Below, piece after piece: positions 44,468 to 53,881 of a stretch of DNA of 64,000 nt. The stretch is from Permianibacter aggregans (GTDB taxonomy: Bacteria; Pseudomonadota; Gammaproteobacteria; Enterobacterales; Permianibacteraceae), in NCBI RefSeq assembly GCF_009756665.1, contig NZ_CP037953.1:1488001-1552000 (forward strand). Reading direction: 5' to 3'. The position numbers were made by a program, and so were the translations under genes. Below the pieces are notes generated by a model, which had not been told where the DNA came from, ran no database searches, and worked only from the letters and a program-made list of their open reading frames with translations. Position 1 is the stretch's first letter, and each line of letters starts with the position of its first letter.

Positions 44468-45181
44468 ATGCAAGATGACATGATTTTCATTACCGGTGCC
44501 GGGCGCCGGGTCGGTTATGCGTTGGCCGAGTATTTTCTGACCCAAGGCCATCCGGTCATCGGTCATCACCATCGCGAATCAGTCGAATGCGAAAAATTGC
44601 GCCAGCGCGGCGCCTTGATGGTACAGGCCAATTTTGAAGATGAGGACAGCGTGCAGCAGATGTGTGCGCAGATCGAAAGCCAATGCCGCTCGCTGCGCGC
44701 GATCATTCACAATGCATCGGCGTTCACCAAAACCCATGCCGATGCTGAACAGGCATTACCGCAGTTCGATCAGTTTTATCGCATTCACATGCGCACGCCG
44801 TGGCAGATCAACACGGCGTTGATTCCGCTGCTGCGTGCTTGCAGTCGAGTCAGCGATATCGTTCATATCACCGATATCTATGCCGATAATCCGAATCCGG
44901 TCTACGACGTTTACTGCGCCAGCAAAGCCGGTTTGCAAAATCTGTCGTTGTCATTTGCCAAACAGCTGGCGCCGAAAATCAAGGTCAATGTCATTCAACC
45001 GGGACCGATTTTGTTCAAGGAATGGCATAGCGAGGCAGCGAAAAAAGCAGTGCTCAGTGAAACGCTTCTGGGTTTTGAAGCAGGACCGGAACCAATCGTC
45101 AAAGCCGCTTCAGCGCTGCTCGATAACCCGTATCAGACCGGCGCGATCATCCCTGTCGATGGTGGCCGGCGTCTGACCTAA
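44468..45181 (+). CDS. folM: FolM-like dihydromonapterin/dihydrofolate reductase (SDR)
   Basis: Short-chain reductase that reduces dihydromonapterin (and weakly dihydrofolate). 237 residues; starts MQDDMIFITGAGRRVGYALAEYF with the TGAGRRVG nucleotide loop characteristic of FolM, catalytic YCASKAGLQNL, and ends IPVDGGRRLT. It converges on folK and overlaps its end by 72 bp, putting two folate/pterin genes face to face. Confidence 0.88.
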   Translation: MQDDMIFITGAGRRVGYALAEYFLTQGHPVIGHHHRESVECEKLRQRGALMVQANFEDEDSVQQMCAQIESQCRSLRAIIHNASAFTKTHADAEQALPQFDQFYRIHMRTPWQINTALIPLLRACSRVSDIVHITDIYADNPNPVYDVYCASKAGLQNLSLSFAKQLAPKIKVNVIQPGPILFKEWHSEAAKKAVLSETLLGFEAGPEPIVKAASALLDNPYQTGAIIPVDGGRRLT

Positions 45182-45646
45182 GGTACAACCATCAAGCATC
45201 ACCGTTTCGATTTGGGTGCCGGGCGTAACCGCTGGCGTCGGCCGGCCGGCGATGTAGTCAAACATCTCTTTTGCCCGCGGCAATAAATAGGATTCGATTT
45301 GATCGAGCCGCTCATCGCGTTGGCCCGGTTCGGTGCGCAGCAGCAAATCGATATCGGCCGTGCGATCGATCAGTTTCTTATCCGGCCGCGAGCGATCACG
45401 ACCAAGTTTTGCTTCGATGGCATTGGTGCGTTGTTTCAATTCATCGGCCGGCATGTCGACCGGCAAAAACACCACGGCATTGAGAAAATCGTGCGGCGAA
45501 TCGATGCCTTTCGGCGCCGTGCGCACAATGCGGCTGACCATCAGTCGCGGGTGAATATCAAGCAGCCCGGCCAGCATCGCCGGAATATTCTGCGCCGGCG
45601 CGATATTGCTACCGAGCCCGATCAAGTAGCCGACCGGCAGATTCAC
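45110..45646 (-). CDS. folK: HPPK, 2-amino-4-hydroxy-6-hydroxymethyldihydropteridine diphosphokinase
   Basis: Transfers pyrophosphate from ATP to 6-hydroxymethyl-dihydropterin in folate synthesis. The start is a GTG whose last two bases lie in the folB stop (GTGA), giving 178 residues starting (M)NLPVGYLIGLGSNIAP. The signature RTADIDLLL is close to the HPPK motif R-x2-D-x-D, and PHDFLNAVVFL is present. The tail (residues about 155-178) is encoded opposite the folM 3' end. Clearly in an operon with folB. Confidence 0.85.
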   Translation of the reverse strand: MNLPVGYLIGLGSNIAPAQNIPAMLAGLLDIHPRLMVSRIVRTAPKGIDSPHDFLNAVVFLPVDMPADELKQRTNAIEAKLGRDRSRPDKKLIDRTADIDLLLRTEPGQRDERLDQIESYLLPRAKEMFDYIAGRPTPAVTPGTQIETVMLDGCTLGQTPATIDRDDRAGLIRVIEQR

Positions 45647-46002
45647 GCGTTGCGCCCACGCGTCAGCACCACGCCAACCCGCGGTACGTTCGGGAAGATA
45701 AACACTTTCGCCAAATCGACCATTACGGTCTGCACGACGGGGTAATGACACAGAATCTCATCCGCAATCAGCGTCGCCAGTTTTTCGATCAAGGCAACGC
45801 GCTTGTCTTTGATCAGCGCCTGCACCGTCGCCAGTACCGCGCCATAATCGAGCGCGTCGTTCAGATCGTCACTGCTGCCGGCGGCCTGGCAATCAACCGC
45901 CAAACTTAAGTTCAGGATCAGCTTCTGTTCAATGCGCTGCTCCCACTGATACGCGCCAATCGTCGCCTGAAGTTCAATGTCACGTAAATAAATGGTATCC
46001 AT
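45643..46002 (-). CDS. folB: Dihydroneopterin aldolase
   Basis: 119 residues. Converts dihydroneopterin to 6-hydroxymethyl-dihydropterin and glycolaldehyde. MDTIYLRDIELQATIGAYQWEQRIEQ is the FolB start; the catalytic Glu and Tyr/Lys positions around NDALDYGAVLATVQ and VDLAKVFIFPNV are kept. Overlaps folK by four bases and is divergent from plsY, exactly the arrangement in E. coli. Confidence 0.93.
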   Translation of the reverse strand: MDTIYLRDIELQATIGAYQWEQRIEQKLILNLSLAVDCQAAGSSDDLNDALDYGAVLATVQALIKDKRVALIEKLATLIADEILCHYPVVQTVMVDLAKVFIFPNVPRVGVVLTRGRNA

Positions 46003-46059
46003 CTTGCTGCCTTGCGCCGGTATACTGAGCGCCGGTTTTTCTGCACCGGCAAAACGATA

Positions 46060-46659
46060 ATGATACTTGAGATTGGCTTCGTGCTCTTCGCTTACCTGTG
46101 CGGCTCACTATCTGCCGCCATCGTCACCTGTAAACTGATGGGCCTGCCGGACCCACGCTCGGAAGGCTCGAAGAATCCCGGTGCCACCAACGTGTTACGG
46201 ATTGGCGGCAAAAAAGCCGCGCTGATTACCCTTGCCGGCGATTCAATCAAGGGGGTTATCCCGGTTGTGCTGGCTCATGTCTTCGGCGTCGAAGGCTACT
46301 GGCTGGCCGCCACCGCACTCGCCGCTTTTCTCGGCCATTTATACCCGATCTTTTTCGGCTTTGAAGGCGGGAAAGGTGTCGCCACCGGTTTTGGCGTCAT
46401 CTACGCGCTGGAATGGCGGCTCGGATTATTACTGACGGCCATTTGGCTGGTGATGGCCGTGTTGTTCCGTTACTCGTCACTGGCAGCATTGACGGCGTTT
46501 TCCGCTGCACCGGTGTTGGCCGCGTTTTACTGGCCGCAATATACCGTACCGCTGGTGCTGCTCAGCGTGTTGTTGATTTATCGGCATCAGAGCAATATTC
46601 GGAATTTGATGCAGGGAAAAGAAAATAAACTGGGACAAAAGAAATCTGAGCCGAAATAG
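46060..46659 (+). CDS. plsY: Acyl-phosphate:glycerol-3-phosphate acyltransferase
   Basis: Integral membrane enzyme that starts phospholipid synthesis with acyl phosphate. 199 residues with the start MILEIGFVLFAYLCGSLS. Active-site motifs are SEGSKNPGATNVLR and FEGGKGVATGFGV. About five to seven membrane helices. The longer open frame starts 48 bp earlier but overlaps the folB promoter. Confidence 0.95.
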   Translation: MILEIGFVLFAYLCGSLSAAIVTCKLMGLPDPRSEGSKNPGATNVLRIGGKKAALITLAGDSIKGVIPVVLAHVFGVEGYWLAATALAAFLGHLYPIFFGFEGGKGVATGFGVIYALEWRLGLLLTAIWLVMAVLFRYSSLAALTAFSAAPVLAAFYWPQYTVPLVLLSVLLIYRHQSNIRNLMQGKENKLGQKKSEPK

Positions 46660-46711
46660 CGCCACGCTCAATCCGCAAGTCTTGAGAAACAATTTAAACT
46701 GAGGGGTGACG

Positions 46712-47152
46712 ATGCTGGATACCAAAAATCCCTATTCTGTGTTTCTCGGCATGTCGTTCATCGTCGTGCTTTTGCTGTCGTTTTATACCGCTTATTTCTG
46801 GGTTACGAATACTCATACCATTTCTGAAGTAAAAGCACAAAGAGAGCATTGGAAAGCCACCCAACCGGCATCATTCTCTTATCGCATAGAGTCAGGATGT
46901 ATGGAGGTTAATGAAACCATTGTTGTCGTGGAGTCTGGTAAAGAAACGTATTACGCCAAAAATAACAAGCCCGAAACTATTGGCTCGCTATTTGAGTTAG
47001 CTGAGCGGGCTGTACTCACAGCTGACACGCTTCACATCCGTTACGATAAAACCCATGGCTTTCCAACCATGATTCAAATCGATTGGAGCCGCGCCGTTTA
47101 CGATGATGAATGTGTATTTGAAGTCAAAGACTTTAAAACCATACCTCGATAA
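46712..47152 (+). CDS. DUF6174-like membrane-anchored protein
   Basis: About 146 residues; starts at ATG after a gaggggtg site. An N-terminal helix (YSVFLGMSFIVVLLLSFYTAYFWV) anchors it, and the rest lies outside the membrane: WKATQPASFSYRIESGCMEVNETIVVVESG, then ...LHIRYDKTHGFPTMIQIDWSRAVYDDECVFEV, which resembles the DUF6174 pattern (YD-GyP-I-iD-DdE). Function unknown. It is more AT-rich than the neighbours. Confidence 0.65.
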   Translation: MLDTKNPYSVFLGMSFIVVLLLSFYTAYFWVTNTHTISEVKAQREHWKATQPASFSYRIESGCMEVNETIVVVESGKETYYAKNNKPETIGSLFELAERAVLTADTLHIRYDKTHGFPTMIQIDWSRAVYDDECVFEVKDFKTIPR

Positions 47153-47192
47153 ATGCCTATTTTCGAAGCAAATAAAATAGAAAAGAAGAAAT

Positions 47193-47445
47193 CGGGGTCC
47201 CCGTCTGCGCCAGCCGGCAACGACGTGATGTAAGCCGGGTACAACCGCAGGGACAGCGGTTGTAGCGCTGTTGAGGCATGGATGCCGAGTCAGCGCGGCC
47301 CGAGCTGGAATCATGTCGTTGCCGGAACTGCCTTGTCGAAGCTGCAAAAGTCTTCTGGCGCAGTTGGGGCGCGTTTCTTTGCTTACTTTCTTTCGCGCGA
47401 GCAAAGAAAGTGAGGCGCCTGCCGGGGCGCGACCCGGCAAACCAT
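47193..47445 (-). repeat. long dispersed intergenic repeat, copy 2 (inverted relative to copy 1)
   Basis: About 250 bp that match 437-690 in reverse complement. The central hairpin here reads cttactttcttt / aaagaaagtgag with a nine-base loop; its bases differ from copy 1 but pairing is kept apart from one G-U. It lies between the DUF6174-like gene and tsaD, again between the 3' ends of two genes. A small open frame (MRHGCRVSAARA...PELPCRS) occurs in both copies. Confidence 0.8.
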
Positions 47446-47479
47446 CAGGTCAAAAGCTTTGCGGAGTTGAAAATAAAAA

Positions 47480-48487
47480 CTACTGCAACTCGACCATCGG
47501 CCAGCGCGCCCTGGCGCTAATCCCCAAATCCATCTGCTCACCGCGTAACAACCGCTGACAACCAGCATAGGCGATCATCGCACCGTTATCGGTGCAGTAT
47601 TTCAAAGGCGGGAAATAGGCTTTGCCACTACGTTTTTTCAGCATGATATCGAGCTGAGTGCGCAGCTCCAGATTGGCGCTGACGCCACCAGCTATGACCA
47701 GACGTTTGCGCCCGGTTTGTTTCAAGGCACGCTGGCATTTTTTCACCAGCGTTTCGACCACGGCCAGTTGAAACGCGTGGGCGATATCGGCAATCGCCTG
47801 CTCGGATCGATCACTGTCCTGCCAGGCAAGCAACGCCGCGGTTTTCAGTCCAGAAAAAGAGAAATCACAGTTTGGCCTGTCGATCATCGGACGCGGAAAC
47901 GTGTAAACCCCTGCTCTGCCGGCTTCGGCTTTTTTCGCCAACACCGCGCCGCCTGGATAACCAAGGCCCATCAGCTTCGCGGTTTTATCGAAGGCTTCAC
48001 CGGCAGCATCATCGAGCGATTCGCCGAGCAACTGGTATTGGCCCAAGCCCTGTACGTCGAACAACTGGGTATGGCCACCGGAGACCAATAAGGCGACATA
48101 CGGATAATCCGGCTTGTCATCGGCCAGCATCGGAGCCAGCAAATGCCCTTCCATGTGATGCACTCCGACGGCCGGCACATTCCAGGCAAAGGCCAGCGAA
48201 CGGGCAACCGAGGCGCCGACCAGCAGCGCGCCGATCAGGCCCGGCCCTTCGGTGTAGGCAATGCCGTCGACGTCTTTAGAAGTCAGATTGGCCTTGGCCA
48301 GCACTTCCCGGATCAGTGGCACCAGCTTGCGGACGTGGTCGCGCGAGGCCAGTTCCGGCACTACGCCCCCGTACTCGGCATGCATCGCGACCTGGCTGTA
48401 CAGGGCGTCGGCCAGCAGGCCGCGCTCGCTGTCATAGAGCGCGACGCCGGTTTCGTCACAGGAGGTTTCAATGCCCAAAACACGCAT
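47480..48487 (-). CDS. tsaD: tRNA N6-adenosine threonylcarbamoyltransferase
   Basis: Transfers threonylcarbamoyl from TC-AMP to A37 of ANN-decoding tRNAs (t6A), an essential modification. 335 residues; [19 protein letters not shown] is the family start. The metal site His pair is HHMEGH, with LVSGGHTQL and GYPGGAVL. Divergent from rpsU, as in E. coli. Confidence 0.96.
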   Translation of the reverse strand: MRVLGIETSCDETGVALYDSERGLLADALYSQVAMHAEYGGVVPELASRDHVRKLVPLIREVLAKANLTSKDVDGIAYTEGPGLIGALLVGASVARSLAFAWNVPAVGVHHMEGHLLAPMLADDKPDYPYVALLVSGGHTQLFDVQGLGQYQLLGESLDDAAGEAFDKTAKLMGLGYPGGAVLAKKAEAGRAGVYTFPRPMIDRPNCDFSFSGLKTAALLAWQDSDRSEQAIADIAHAFQLAVVETLVKKCQRALKQTGRKRLVIAGGVSANLELRTQLDIMLKKRSGKAYFPPLKYCTDNGAMIAYAGCQRLLRGEQMDLGISARARWPMVELQ

Positions 48488-48563
48488 AAATGCCGGATTT
48501 TCCGCTGGTTCGGCCTAAAAGGGCCGGTATTCTAACGCTGATCAGAATTTCGCCAAGATCCTT

Positions 48564-48592
48564 TTGCATCCTGACCGCTGTTTGGCTAGAAT
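48564..48592 (+). promoter_or_regulatory. Sigma-70 promoter of the rpsU-dnaG operon
   Basis: -35 TTGCAT (48564-48569), 17-bp spacer, -10 TAGAAT (48587-48592), 65 bp before the rpsU ATG. Close to consensus. Confidence 0.8.
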
Positions 48593-48657
48593 GCCTGCCC
48601 TTTCCGGTATGGCCCTGATCGGCCTGCCATATGGTCTCAACACTTCAAGGTTCTGTA

Positions 48658-48873
48658 ATGCCGAACGTAAAGGTCAAAGAAAACGAGCCATTTGACGTTG
48701 CCCTGCGCCGTTTCAAGCGCGCCTGTGAAAAGGCTGGCACGCTGGCTGAAGTCCGCTCACGCGAGTTCTACGAAAAACCCACTTCCGAGCGCAAGCGCAA
48801 GAAAGCCGCTGCCGTCAAACGTCACCAGAAGAAGCTGTCGCGCGAAACCATCCGCAAAGAGCGCCTGTACTAA
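48658..48873 (+). CDS. rpsU: 30S ribosomal protein S21
   Basis: 71 residues, family length, starting (M)[26 protein letters not shown], with the basic tail [26 protein letters not shown]. First gene of the macromolecular synthesis operon with yqeY-like, a membrane protein and dnaG. In E. coli this operon links initiation of translation (rpsU), replication (dnaG) and transcription (rpoD). Confidence 0.97.
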   Translation: MPNVKVKENEPFDVALRRFKRACEKAGTLAEVRSREFYEKPTSERKRKKAAAVKRHQKKLSRETIRKERLY

Positions 48874-48903
48874 AACAGCTGCCGCTCCAACGAGGAGAAC
48901 ATC

Positions 48904-49356
48904 ATGGCCGAATCCTTGAGAGCTCGACTGAATGAGGACATCAAGGCGGCCATGAAATCCCAGGACAAGGTCCGTCTTGGCACCTTACGCTTGCTGAACT
49001 CCGCCATCAAACAGCTAGAAATCGATAACCGGGTCGAACTCGACGACGCCGGCATTCTTGCTGTCATCGAAAAAGCCATCAAACAGCGTCGCGAATCGAT
49101 CAAACAGTACGAAGCCGCCAACCGGCCGGAACTGGCCGCCGGCGAGCAAGCCGAAATCGAAGTGCTGCAGGTTTACCTGCCAGAGCCGTTGACCGACGCC
49201 GAACTGCAAACCTTGATCGCCAATGCCATCACCGAAACCGGTGCCGCCGGCATGAAAGACATGGGCAAGGTCATGACCCATCTGAAACCGCAGGTTCAGG
49301 GCCGCACCGACATGGGCGCGCTGTCCGGCCAAATCAAAGCCAAACTCGGCGGCTAA
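48904..49356 (+). CDS. GatB/YqeY domain protein
   Basis: 150 residues of the YqeY family, related to the C-terminal domain of the GatB subunit of tRNA-dependent amidotransferases. Motif: LGTLRLLNSAIKQLEID, VIEKAIKQRRESIKQYEAANRPELA, LPEPLTDAEL, GAAGMKDMGKVMTHLK. Function unsettled; the gene is often between rpsU and dnaG in gammaproteobacteria. 15 bp before the next gene. Confidence 0.92.
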   Translation: MAESLRARLNEDIKAAMKSQDKVRLGTLRLLNSAIKQLEIDNRVELDDAGILAVIEKAIKQRRESIKQYEAANRPELAAGEQAEIEVLQVYLPEPLTDAELQTLIANAITETGAAGMKDMGKVMTHLKPQVQGRTDMGALSGQIKAKLGG

Positions 49357-49371
49357 GCGCCGCCTCCGTTG

Positions 49372-49830
49372 ATGCTGAGCTACCAACAATGGGATCAGAT
49401 TGCTGATGCCTATACGCCGCTGCTTTTCATTCTGGCGCTGATCGCGCTGGCTCTGTCGACGCGCAAAAACGGTTGGCGTCATGCCTTGCAGGAAGGCTTG
49501 TTTCTGCTTAGCTCGCTGGTGTTTGTCTACACGCTGATGTTTGCCGATCAGGCCTGGCGGTTCTGGCCGCGTTTCGGCCTTGATTACAGCACCCACACGG
49601 CGGTTTCGCTGGTGCTGGTCAGTTACCTTATCCTCGCCTATCGACGCATGGCCTGGGCCATTGCCGCCTCGCTGGTGCTGTATTTCATGCTGATGCTCTA
49701 TCAGCAGTATCACAGCTTCGCCGATATCGCGACGACGGTGCTGGCGGTGTTACCGGTGCTTCTGCTGCTGCACCGTTTCGTGTTTCCGGTCGCCGCCAAC
49801 GTCAGGCCACATCCGGAAAATATCATGTGA
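49372..49830 (+). CDS. Multi-helix membrane protein in the rpsU-dnaG operon
   Basis: 152 residues with four or five membrane helices. The segment DYSTHTAVSLVLVSYL and LMLYQQYHSFADI vaguely resembles a PAP2-type phosphatase (His residues), but the full motif is not present and I do not assign it. Start ATG one codon after a TTG. It lies 15 bp after the yqeY-like gene and 75 bp before dnaG, so it belongs to the operon. Confidence 0.65.
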   Translation: MLSYQQWDQIADAYTPLLFILALIALALSTRKNGWRHALQEGLFLLSSLVFVYTLMFADQAWRFWPRFGLDYSTHTAVSLVLVSYLILAYRRMAWAIAASLVLYFMLMLYQQYHSFADIATTVLAVLPVLLLLHRFVFPVAANVRPHPENIM

Positions 49831-49905
49831 ATGCCATGCGTCCAGTTTGCTATGGGCAGACAGACTCGGCATGATCAGCACCCGTTCGTTCACCCGCAGT
49901 AGCCC

Positions 49906-51666
49906 GTGGCTGGTCTGATCCCGCAAAGCTTTGTCCAGGACCTCGTTTCCCGCGTCGACATCATCGATGTGGTGCAAAGCCGTATCAGCCTGAAAAAGAA
50001 GGGCAAGGATTACTGGGCCTGCTGCCCATTCCATGGCGAAAAAACCCCGTCGTTCTCGGTCTCGCAAAGCAAGCAGTTCTACAAATGCTTTGGCTGCGGC
50101 GTTTCCGGCAATGTCGTCAGTTTTGTCATGGAATACGACCGCATCGACTTTCCAACGGCCATTGAAGCCTTGGCCGAGCGGGTCGGCATTGAGGTGCCTC
50201 GCGAGCAAGGCAGTGACCCACAGGCCGGTTTGCGTCAGGAGCTTTACGGCATCCTTGCTGAAGCCAGCACGCATTTTCAGAATGAAATTCGCGGCCCGGA
50301 TTCAGGCCCTGCCATCGCTTATCTAAAAAAACGCGGGCTGTCCGGCGAAACCGCAAAAGCCTTCGGCATTGGCTATGCGCCGCCCGGCTGGGACCGGCTG
50401 CTGAACGCGCTCGGCACCAGTGCCAAACGGGTCGAGCTGCTGGAAACTGGCGGCATGCTGATCCGCAAGGAAGGCAAGAGTCGTGATGGCCGCGAGCATT
50501 ACGATCGTTTCCGCGAACGGCTGATGTTCCCGATCCGCGATGCCCGTGGCCGGGTTATCGGCTTTGGCGGCCGGGTGCTCGGCAACGACGAGCCGAAATA
50601 CCTGAACTCGCCGGAAACCCCGGTATTCCATAAGGGCAGCGAGTTGTACGGCCTGTTCGAAGCGAAGCAACACAAGGTTTCGCAAACCCGGATGCTGCTG
50701 GTCGAGGGCTATATGGACGTCGTGGCATTGGCCCAGGCCGGCATACCGAATGCCGTCGCCGCGCTCGGCACGGCCGCCACCGCCGCCCATTTCGATACGC
50801 TGTTCCGCTATTGCCCGGAAGTGATTTGCTGCTTTGACGGCGATCAGGCCGGCCGCACCGCGGCCTGGCGGGCACTGAACCATGCCATTGCGCTGCAGCG
50901 AGAAGGCAAACAGGTGCGCTTTCTGTTTTTGCCTGAAGGCGAAGATCCAGACTCACTGGTGCGCCAGGAAGGCAAAGAAGCCTTTGAGCAGCGCGTCAGT
51001 GAGCAGTCACTTGCGCTTTCCGACTACCTGTTTCGGGAGCTGGAAAGCCAGTGCGATATGGCTAGCCTCGATGGCCGGGCCCGGATGGCCGGGCTCGCCA
51101 AACCGATTATTGCCAAGGCCAGCGACCCGGTGTTCAAGGCACTGCTGGAACAAACGCTGAACGAACGTATTGGTTTGCAGGTGACGGCGGCCCCGGTTGC
51201 CGCGCCAACGCCCACTCCCCAGCGCCGCCCGGTGCAAAAGCCGCGACCGCTGACGATGACGCCAATGCGCACCGTGATCGCGCTGTTGCTGCAACACCCG
51301 GCTTTTGTTGACCAAATTGCCGTCGAGCAAGAACCCGCTTTGAGCAAACTCAATGGCGCTGAAGTGCTGCTGCGTATCGTCGGCAGCCTGCGCCAACAGC
51401 CCGGCATCAGCACCGGCGCACTACTGTCACTGTTCGCCAATGAGCCTTACGAAAACAGCCTGCATCAACTCGCCGGCTGGGAAATCCAAGGTGATGAAGC
51501 CGCGCATGCGAAGGTGTTTGTCGATGCCCTGAAAAAGCTGCTGATCGAAGCGAATGAGGCCACCGTCGACCCGGAAGCCCGATTGCTGGAAGCGCGGATG
51601 CGCGCGGGTCTTGCCAGCGCCGAGGAAAAAGCCCGTTTCATCGCCTTACTGCAAAAAAAGTCCTGA
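49906..51666 (+). CDS. dnaG: DNA primase
   Basis: Makes RNA primers at replication forks. 586 residues (E. coli 581), GTG start giving (M)AGLIPQSFVQDLVSRVDIID. CHC2 zinc domain: CPFHGEKTPSF and KCFGCG; RNA polymerase domain and Toprim with the VEGYMDVVAL Glu and CFDGDQAGRTAAW aspartates; C-terminal helicase-binding domain present. The expected next gene rpoD is 3.5 kb downstream, beyond an iron-uptake pair. Confidence 0.96.
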   Translation: MAGLIPQSFVQDLVSRVDIIDVVQSRISLKKKGKDYWACCPFHGEKTPSFSVSQSKQFYKCFGCGVSGNVVSFVMEYDRIDFPTAIEALAERVGIEVPREQGSDPQAGLRQELYGILAEASTHFQNEIRGPDSGPAIAYLKKRGLSGETAKAFGIGYAPPGWDRLLNALGTSAKRVELLETGGMLIRKEGKSRDGREHYDRFRERLMFPIRDARGRVIGFGGRVLGNDEPKYLNSPETPVFHKGSELYGLFEAKQHKVSQTRMLLVEGYMDVVALAQAGIPNAVAALGTAATAAHFDTLFRYCPEVICCFDGDQAGRTAAWRALNHAIALQREGKQVRFLFLPEGEDPDSLVRQEGKEAFEQRVSEQSLALSDYLFRELESQCDMASLDGRARMAGLAKPIIAKASDPVFKALLEQTLNERIGLQVTAAPVAAPTPTPQRRPVQKPRPLTMTPMRTVIALLLQHPAFVDQIAVEQEPALSKLNGAEVLLRIVGSLRQQPGISTGALLSLFANEPYENSLHQLAGWEIQGDEAAHAKVFVDALKKLLIEANEATVDPEARLLEARMRAGLASAEEKARFIALLQKKS

Positions 51667-51714
51667 TGCTTGCGGTAAATCAATAAGCAATAATTGGTTT
51701 CATTTGAGTAACTA

Positions 51715-51733
51715 AATAATATTCATTATCATT
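51715..51733 (+). promoter_or_regulatory. Putative Fur box
   Basis: The sequence aataatattcattatcatt matches the AT-rich NATWAT repeats of the Fur site well on one side (cattatcatt) and less on the other. It lies 32 bp upstream of the TonB-dependent receptor ATG and overlaps the likely promoter. Confidence 0.55.
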
Positions 51734-51764
51734 CGCGCCAACAAAAACGACCCAGTAGGTGCTT

Positions 51765-53870
51765 ATGAACGCTGTACACCGCCTTTCCTTTGTTGGTTCC
51801 GCCATCGCGTTGGCCCTTGCCACGGCCCAGGCCGACGACAAACTGATTCCCGCCACCGATGCCGAAGTCATCGTCGTCACCGCCACCCGAGTCGAAACCC
51901 CGGCCGCGACCTTGCCGCAAACCATCACCGTCATTGAAGGCGAAACCCTGCGCCAGCAGATCGCGCTGAGCCCGGATGTCTCGCAGATCCTTGGTAACCT
52001 GATCCCGAGCTTTTCCCCGAACCGCCAGAAACTGTCCGGCGTTGGCGAATCGTTCCGGGGCCGTAACCCGCTGTACCTGCTCGACGGCGTACCGCAATCG
52101 ACGCCGCTGCGCGACGATGGCCGCGACGCCCACACGGTGGCGCCGTTCATGATTGAACGCATCGAGGTGGTGCATGGTGCCAGCGCCATTCAAGGCATGG
52201 GCGCCACCGGCGGCATCATCAACATCATCACCAAAAAACCGCAGGAAGATGGTGTCATGCAAAGTGCCCAAGCCCGCGTCAGCCTGCCCGATGATGGCGA
52301 CACCGACGGCCTCGGCTATGGCATTGGCTATATGCTGTCAGCGCGCCAGGGCCAGTGGGAATTCTCGGCTGCCGGTCATTACCAGGATCAGGGCATCCAG
52401 TTTGACGGCCGCGGCAACCCGATCGGTCCAGACCCTATTCAGGGCGATCTGGAAGATGCCAAGGACGACAACCTGTTCCTGCGCCTCGGCTGGATTGGCG
52501 AGCAACAGACGCTGCGCCTGAATGCTCGCCGCTACACACTGGAAAGTCATTACGACTACAACGCCGTCAACGGCAGCCGCACACTCGGCATCGCCACGAC
52601 CGCGATCAAGGAACGCCCGGAAGGCCGGCCACCGCAAGTGGAAATCTCGGCCGTGACTGCCGATTACCAACACCAGCAACTGGCCGGTGGCGTGCTCAGC
52701 CTGCAACTGTTTGATCAGGAATACCAAGGCCTGTTCGGCGGTGGTCGTTTTGCGATTTTTCAGGACCCGCGCATCGCACCAAACCTGTTCGATCAATCGC
52801 AGAACGTTTCGCAAAAACAAGGCGCCAAACTGACGCAAAGTTACGCCGAATTTTTCCACGCTGATATCAGCTTCGTCACCGGTATCGACTGGCTCAATGA
52901 CGAGACCTATCAGGGCTTGGTACACACCGATCGCCTGTGGGTACCGAAAACCGAGTACCGCAATCTCGCCGTGTTTGGTCAGTGGGGTTACGAGCTCGGC
53001 GACTGGCATTTCAGCGCCGGCCTGCGTCATGAACGCTCGGCCTTGACCGTCGATGATTTCACCACGATTTGGGCCGCCGGCAATGCCTCGGTCGATGGCG
53101 GTGAACCGGATTTCCGCGAAACGCTGGTCAACGTTGGCGCGGTCTGGCAAATCAGTGCGCCGTGGCGCGTTTACGCCTCGTACAACGAAGGCTTCGGCAT
53201 GCCCGATGTCGGACGCATTCTGCGCGCCGTCAACGTCTCCGGACAGGACGTCGACAGCTTTCTCGACCTGCAACCGATTGTCACCGAGAACCGCGAAATC
53301 GGCGTCAATTTTCAGCAGGGCGATTGGCGCATCGCGCTCAGCCTGTTTGATTCACGCGCCGATCTCGGCACCCGTTTCGAATTGGAAAGCGACGGCTTTT
53401 ACCGCGTCGCGCGCGAAGCCACCGAGATTCAGGGGCTGGAACTCGACGCCACTTGGGCACTGCATGATCAGCACAGCATTGGTCTGATGTATGCCTATCT
53501 GCGCGGTGAATACGATAGTAATGGCGATGGCAATGTCGATCGCGAAATGTCGAATCTCGATGTCGCACCACCACGTGCCAATCTGTACTGGCAGTTTGAT
53601 ATTTCCGACACGGTGAATCAGCGTCTGCAGTGGAATTATCTGTTTGATCGCGACATTCAGAACTCGGCCGGCAACTTCGATTTCGAAGGCTACCAAACGC
53701 TGGATTGGTTACTGTCCTGGCAAACCGCTCATGGCCTCTACCGCTTCGCAATTGAAAACTTGAGCGATGAGTTTTATTTCACCCATTACGCTCAGGTGGT
53801 CGGTCGCAATGATCAGTATTTTGCCGGTCGTGGTCGCACGTTCAGCGTCACCTGGTCGCATGATTTCTAA
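51765..53870 (+). CDS. TonB-dependent outer-membrane receptor, probably siderophore
   Basis: 701 residues. A signal peptide (MNAVHRLSFVGSAIALALATAQA) followed by the TonB box/plug (AEVIVVTATRVET, then YLLDGVPQSTP, IERIEVVHGASAIQGMGATGGIINIIT) and a beta-barrel ending in F (FSVTWSHDF). Likely to import a ferric siderophore given the Fur box and the PepSY partner. It is in the dnaG-rpoD interval, where other gammaproteobacteria have no genes. 12 bp before the PepSY gene. Confidence 0.92.
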   Translation: MNAVHRLSFVGSAIALALATAQADDKLIPATDAEVIVVTATRVETPAATLPQTITVIEGETLRQQIALSPDVSQILGNLIPSFSPNRQKLSGVGESFRGRNPLYLLDGVPQSTPLRDDGRDAHTVAPFMIERIEVVHGASAIQGMGATGGIINIITKKPQEDGVMQSAQARVSLPDDGDTDGLGYGIGYMLSARQGQWEFSAAGHYQDQGIQFDGRGNPIGPDPIQGDLEDAKDDNLFLRLGWIGEQQTLRLNARRYTLESHYDYNAVNGSRTLGIATTAIKERPEGRPPQVEISAVTADYQHQQLAGGVLSLQLFDQEYQGLFGGGRFAIFQDPRIAPNLFDQSQNVSQKQGAKLTQSYAEFFHADISFVTGIDWLNDETYQGLVHTDRLWVPKTEYRNLAVFGQWGYELGDWHFSAGLRHERSALTVDDFTTIWAAGNASVDGGEPDFRETLVNVGAVWQISAPWRVYASYNEGFGMPDVGRILRAVNVSGQDVDSFLDLQPIVTENREIGVNFQQGDWRIALSLFDSRADLGTRFELESDGFYRVAREATEIQGLELDATWALHDQHSIGLMYAYLRGEYDSNGDGNVDREMSNLDVAPPRANLYWQFDISDTVNQRLQWNYLFDRDIQNSAGNFDFEGYQTLDWLLSWQTAHGLYRFAIENLSDEFYFTHYAQVVGRNDQYFAGRGRTFSVTWSHDF

Positions 53871-53881
53871 GCCAGAGTCGC

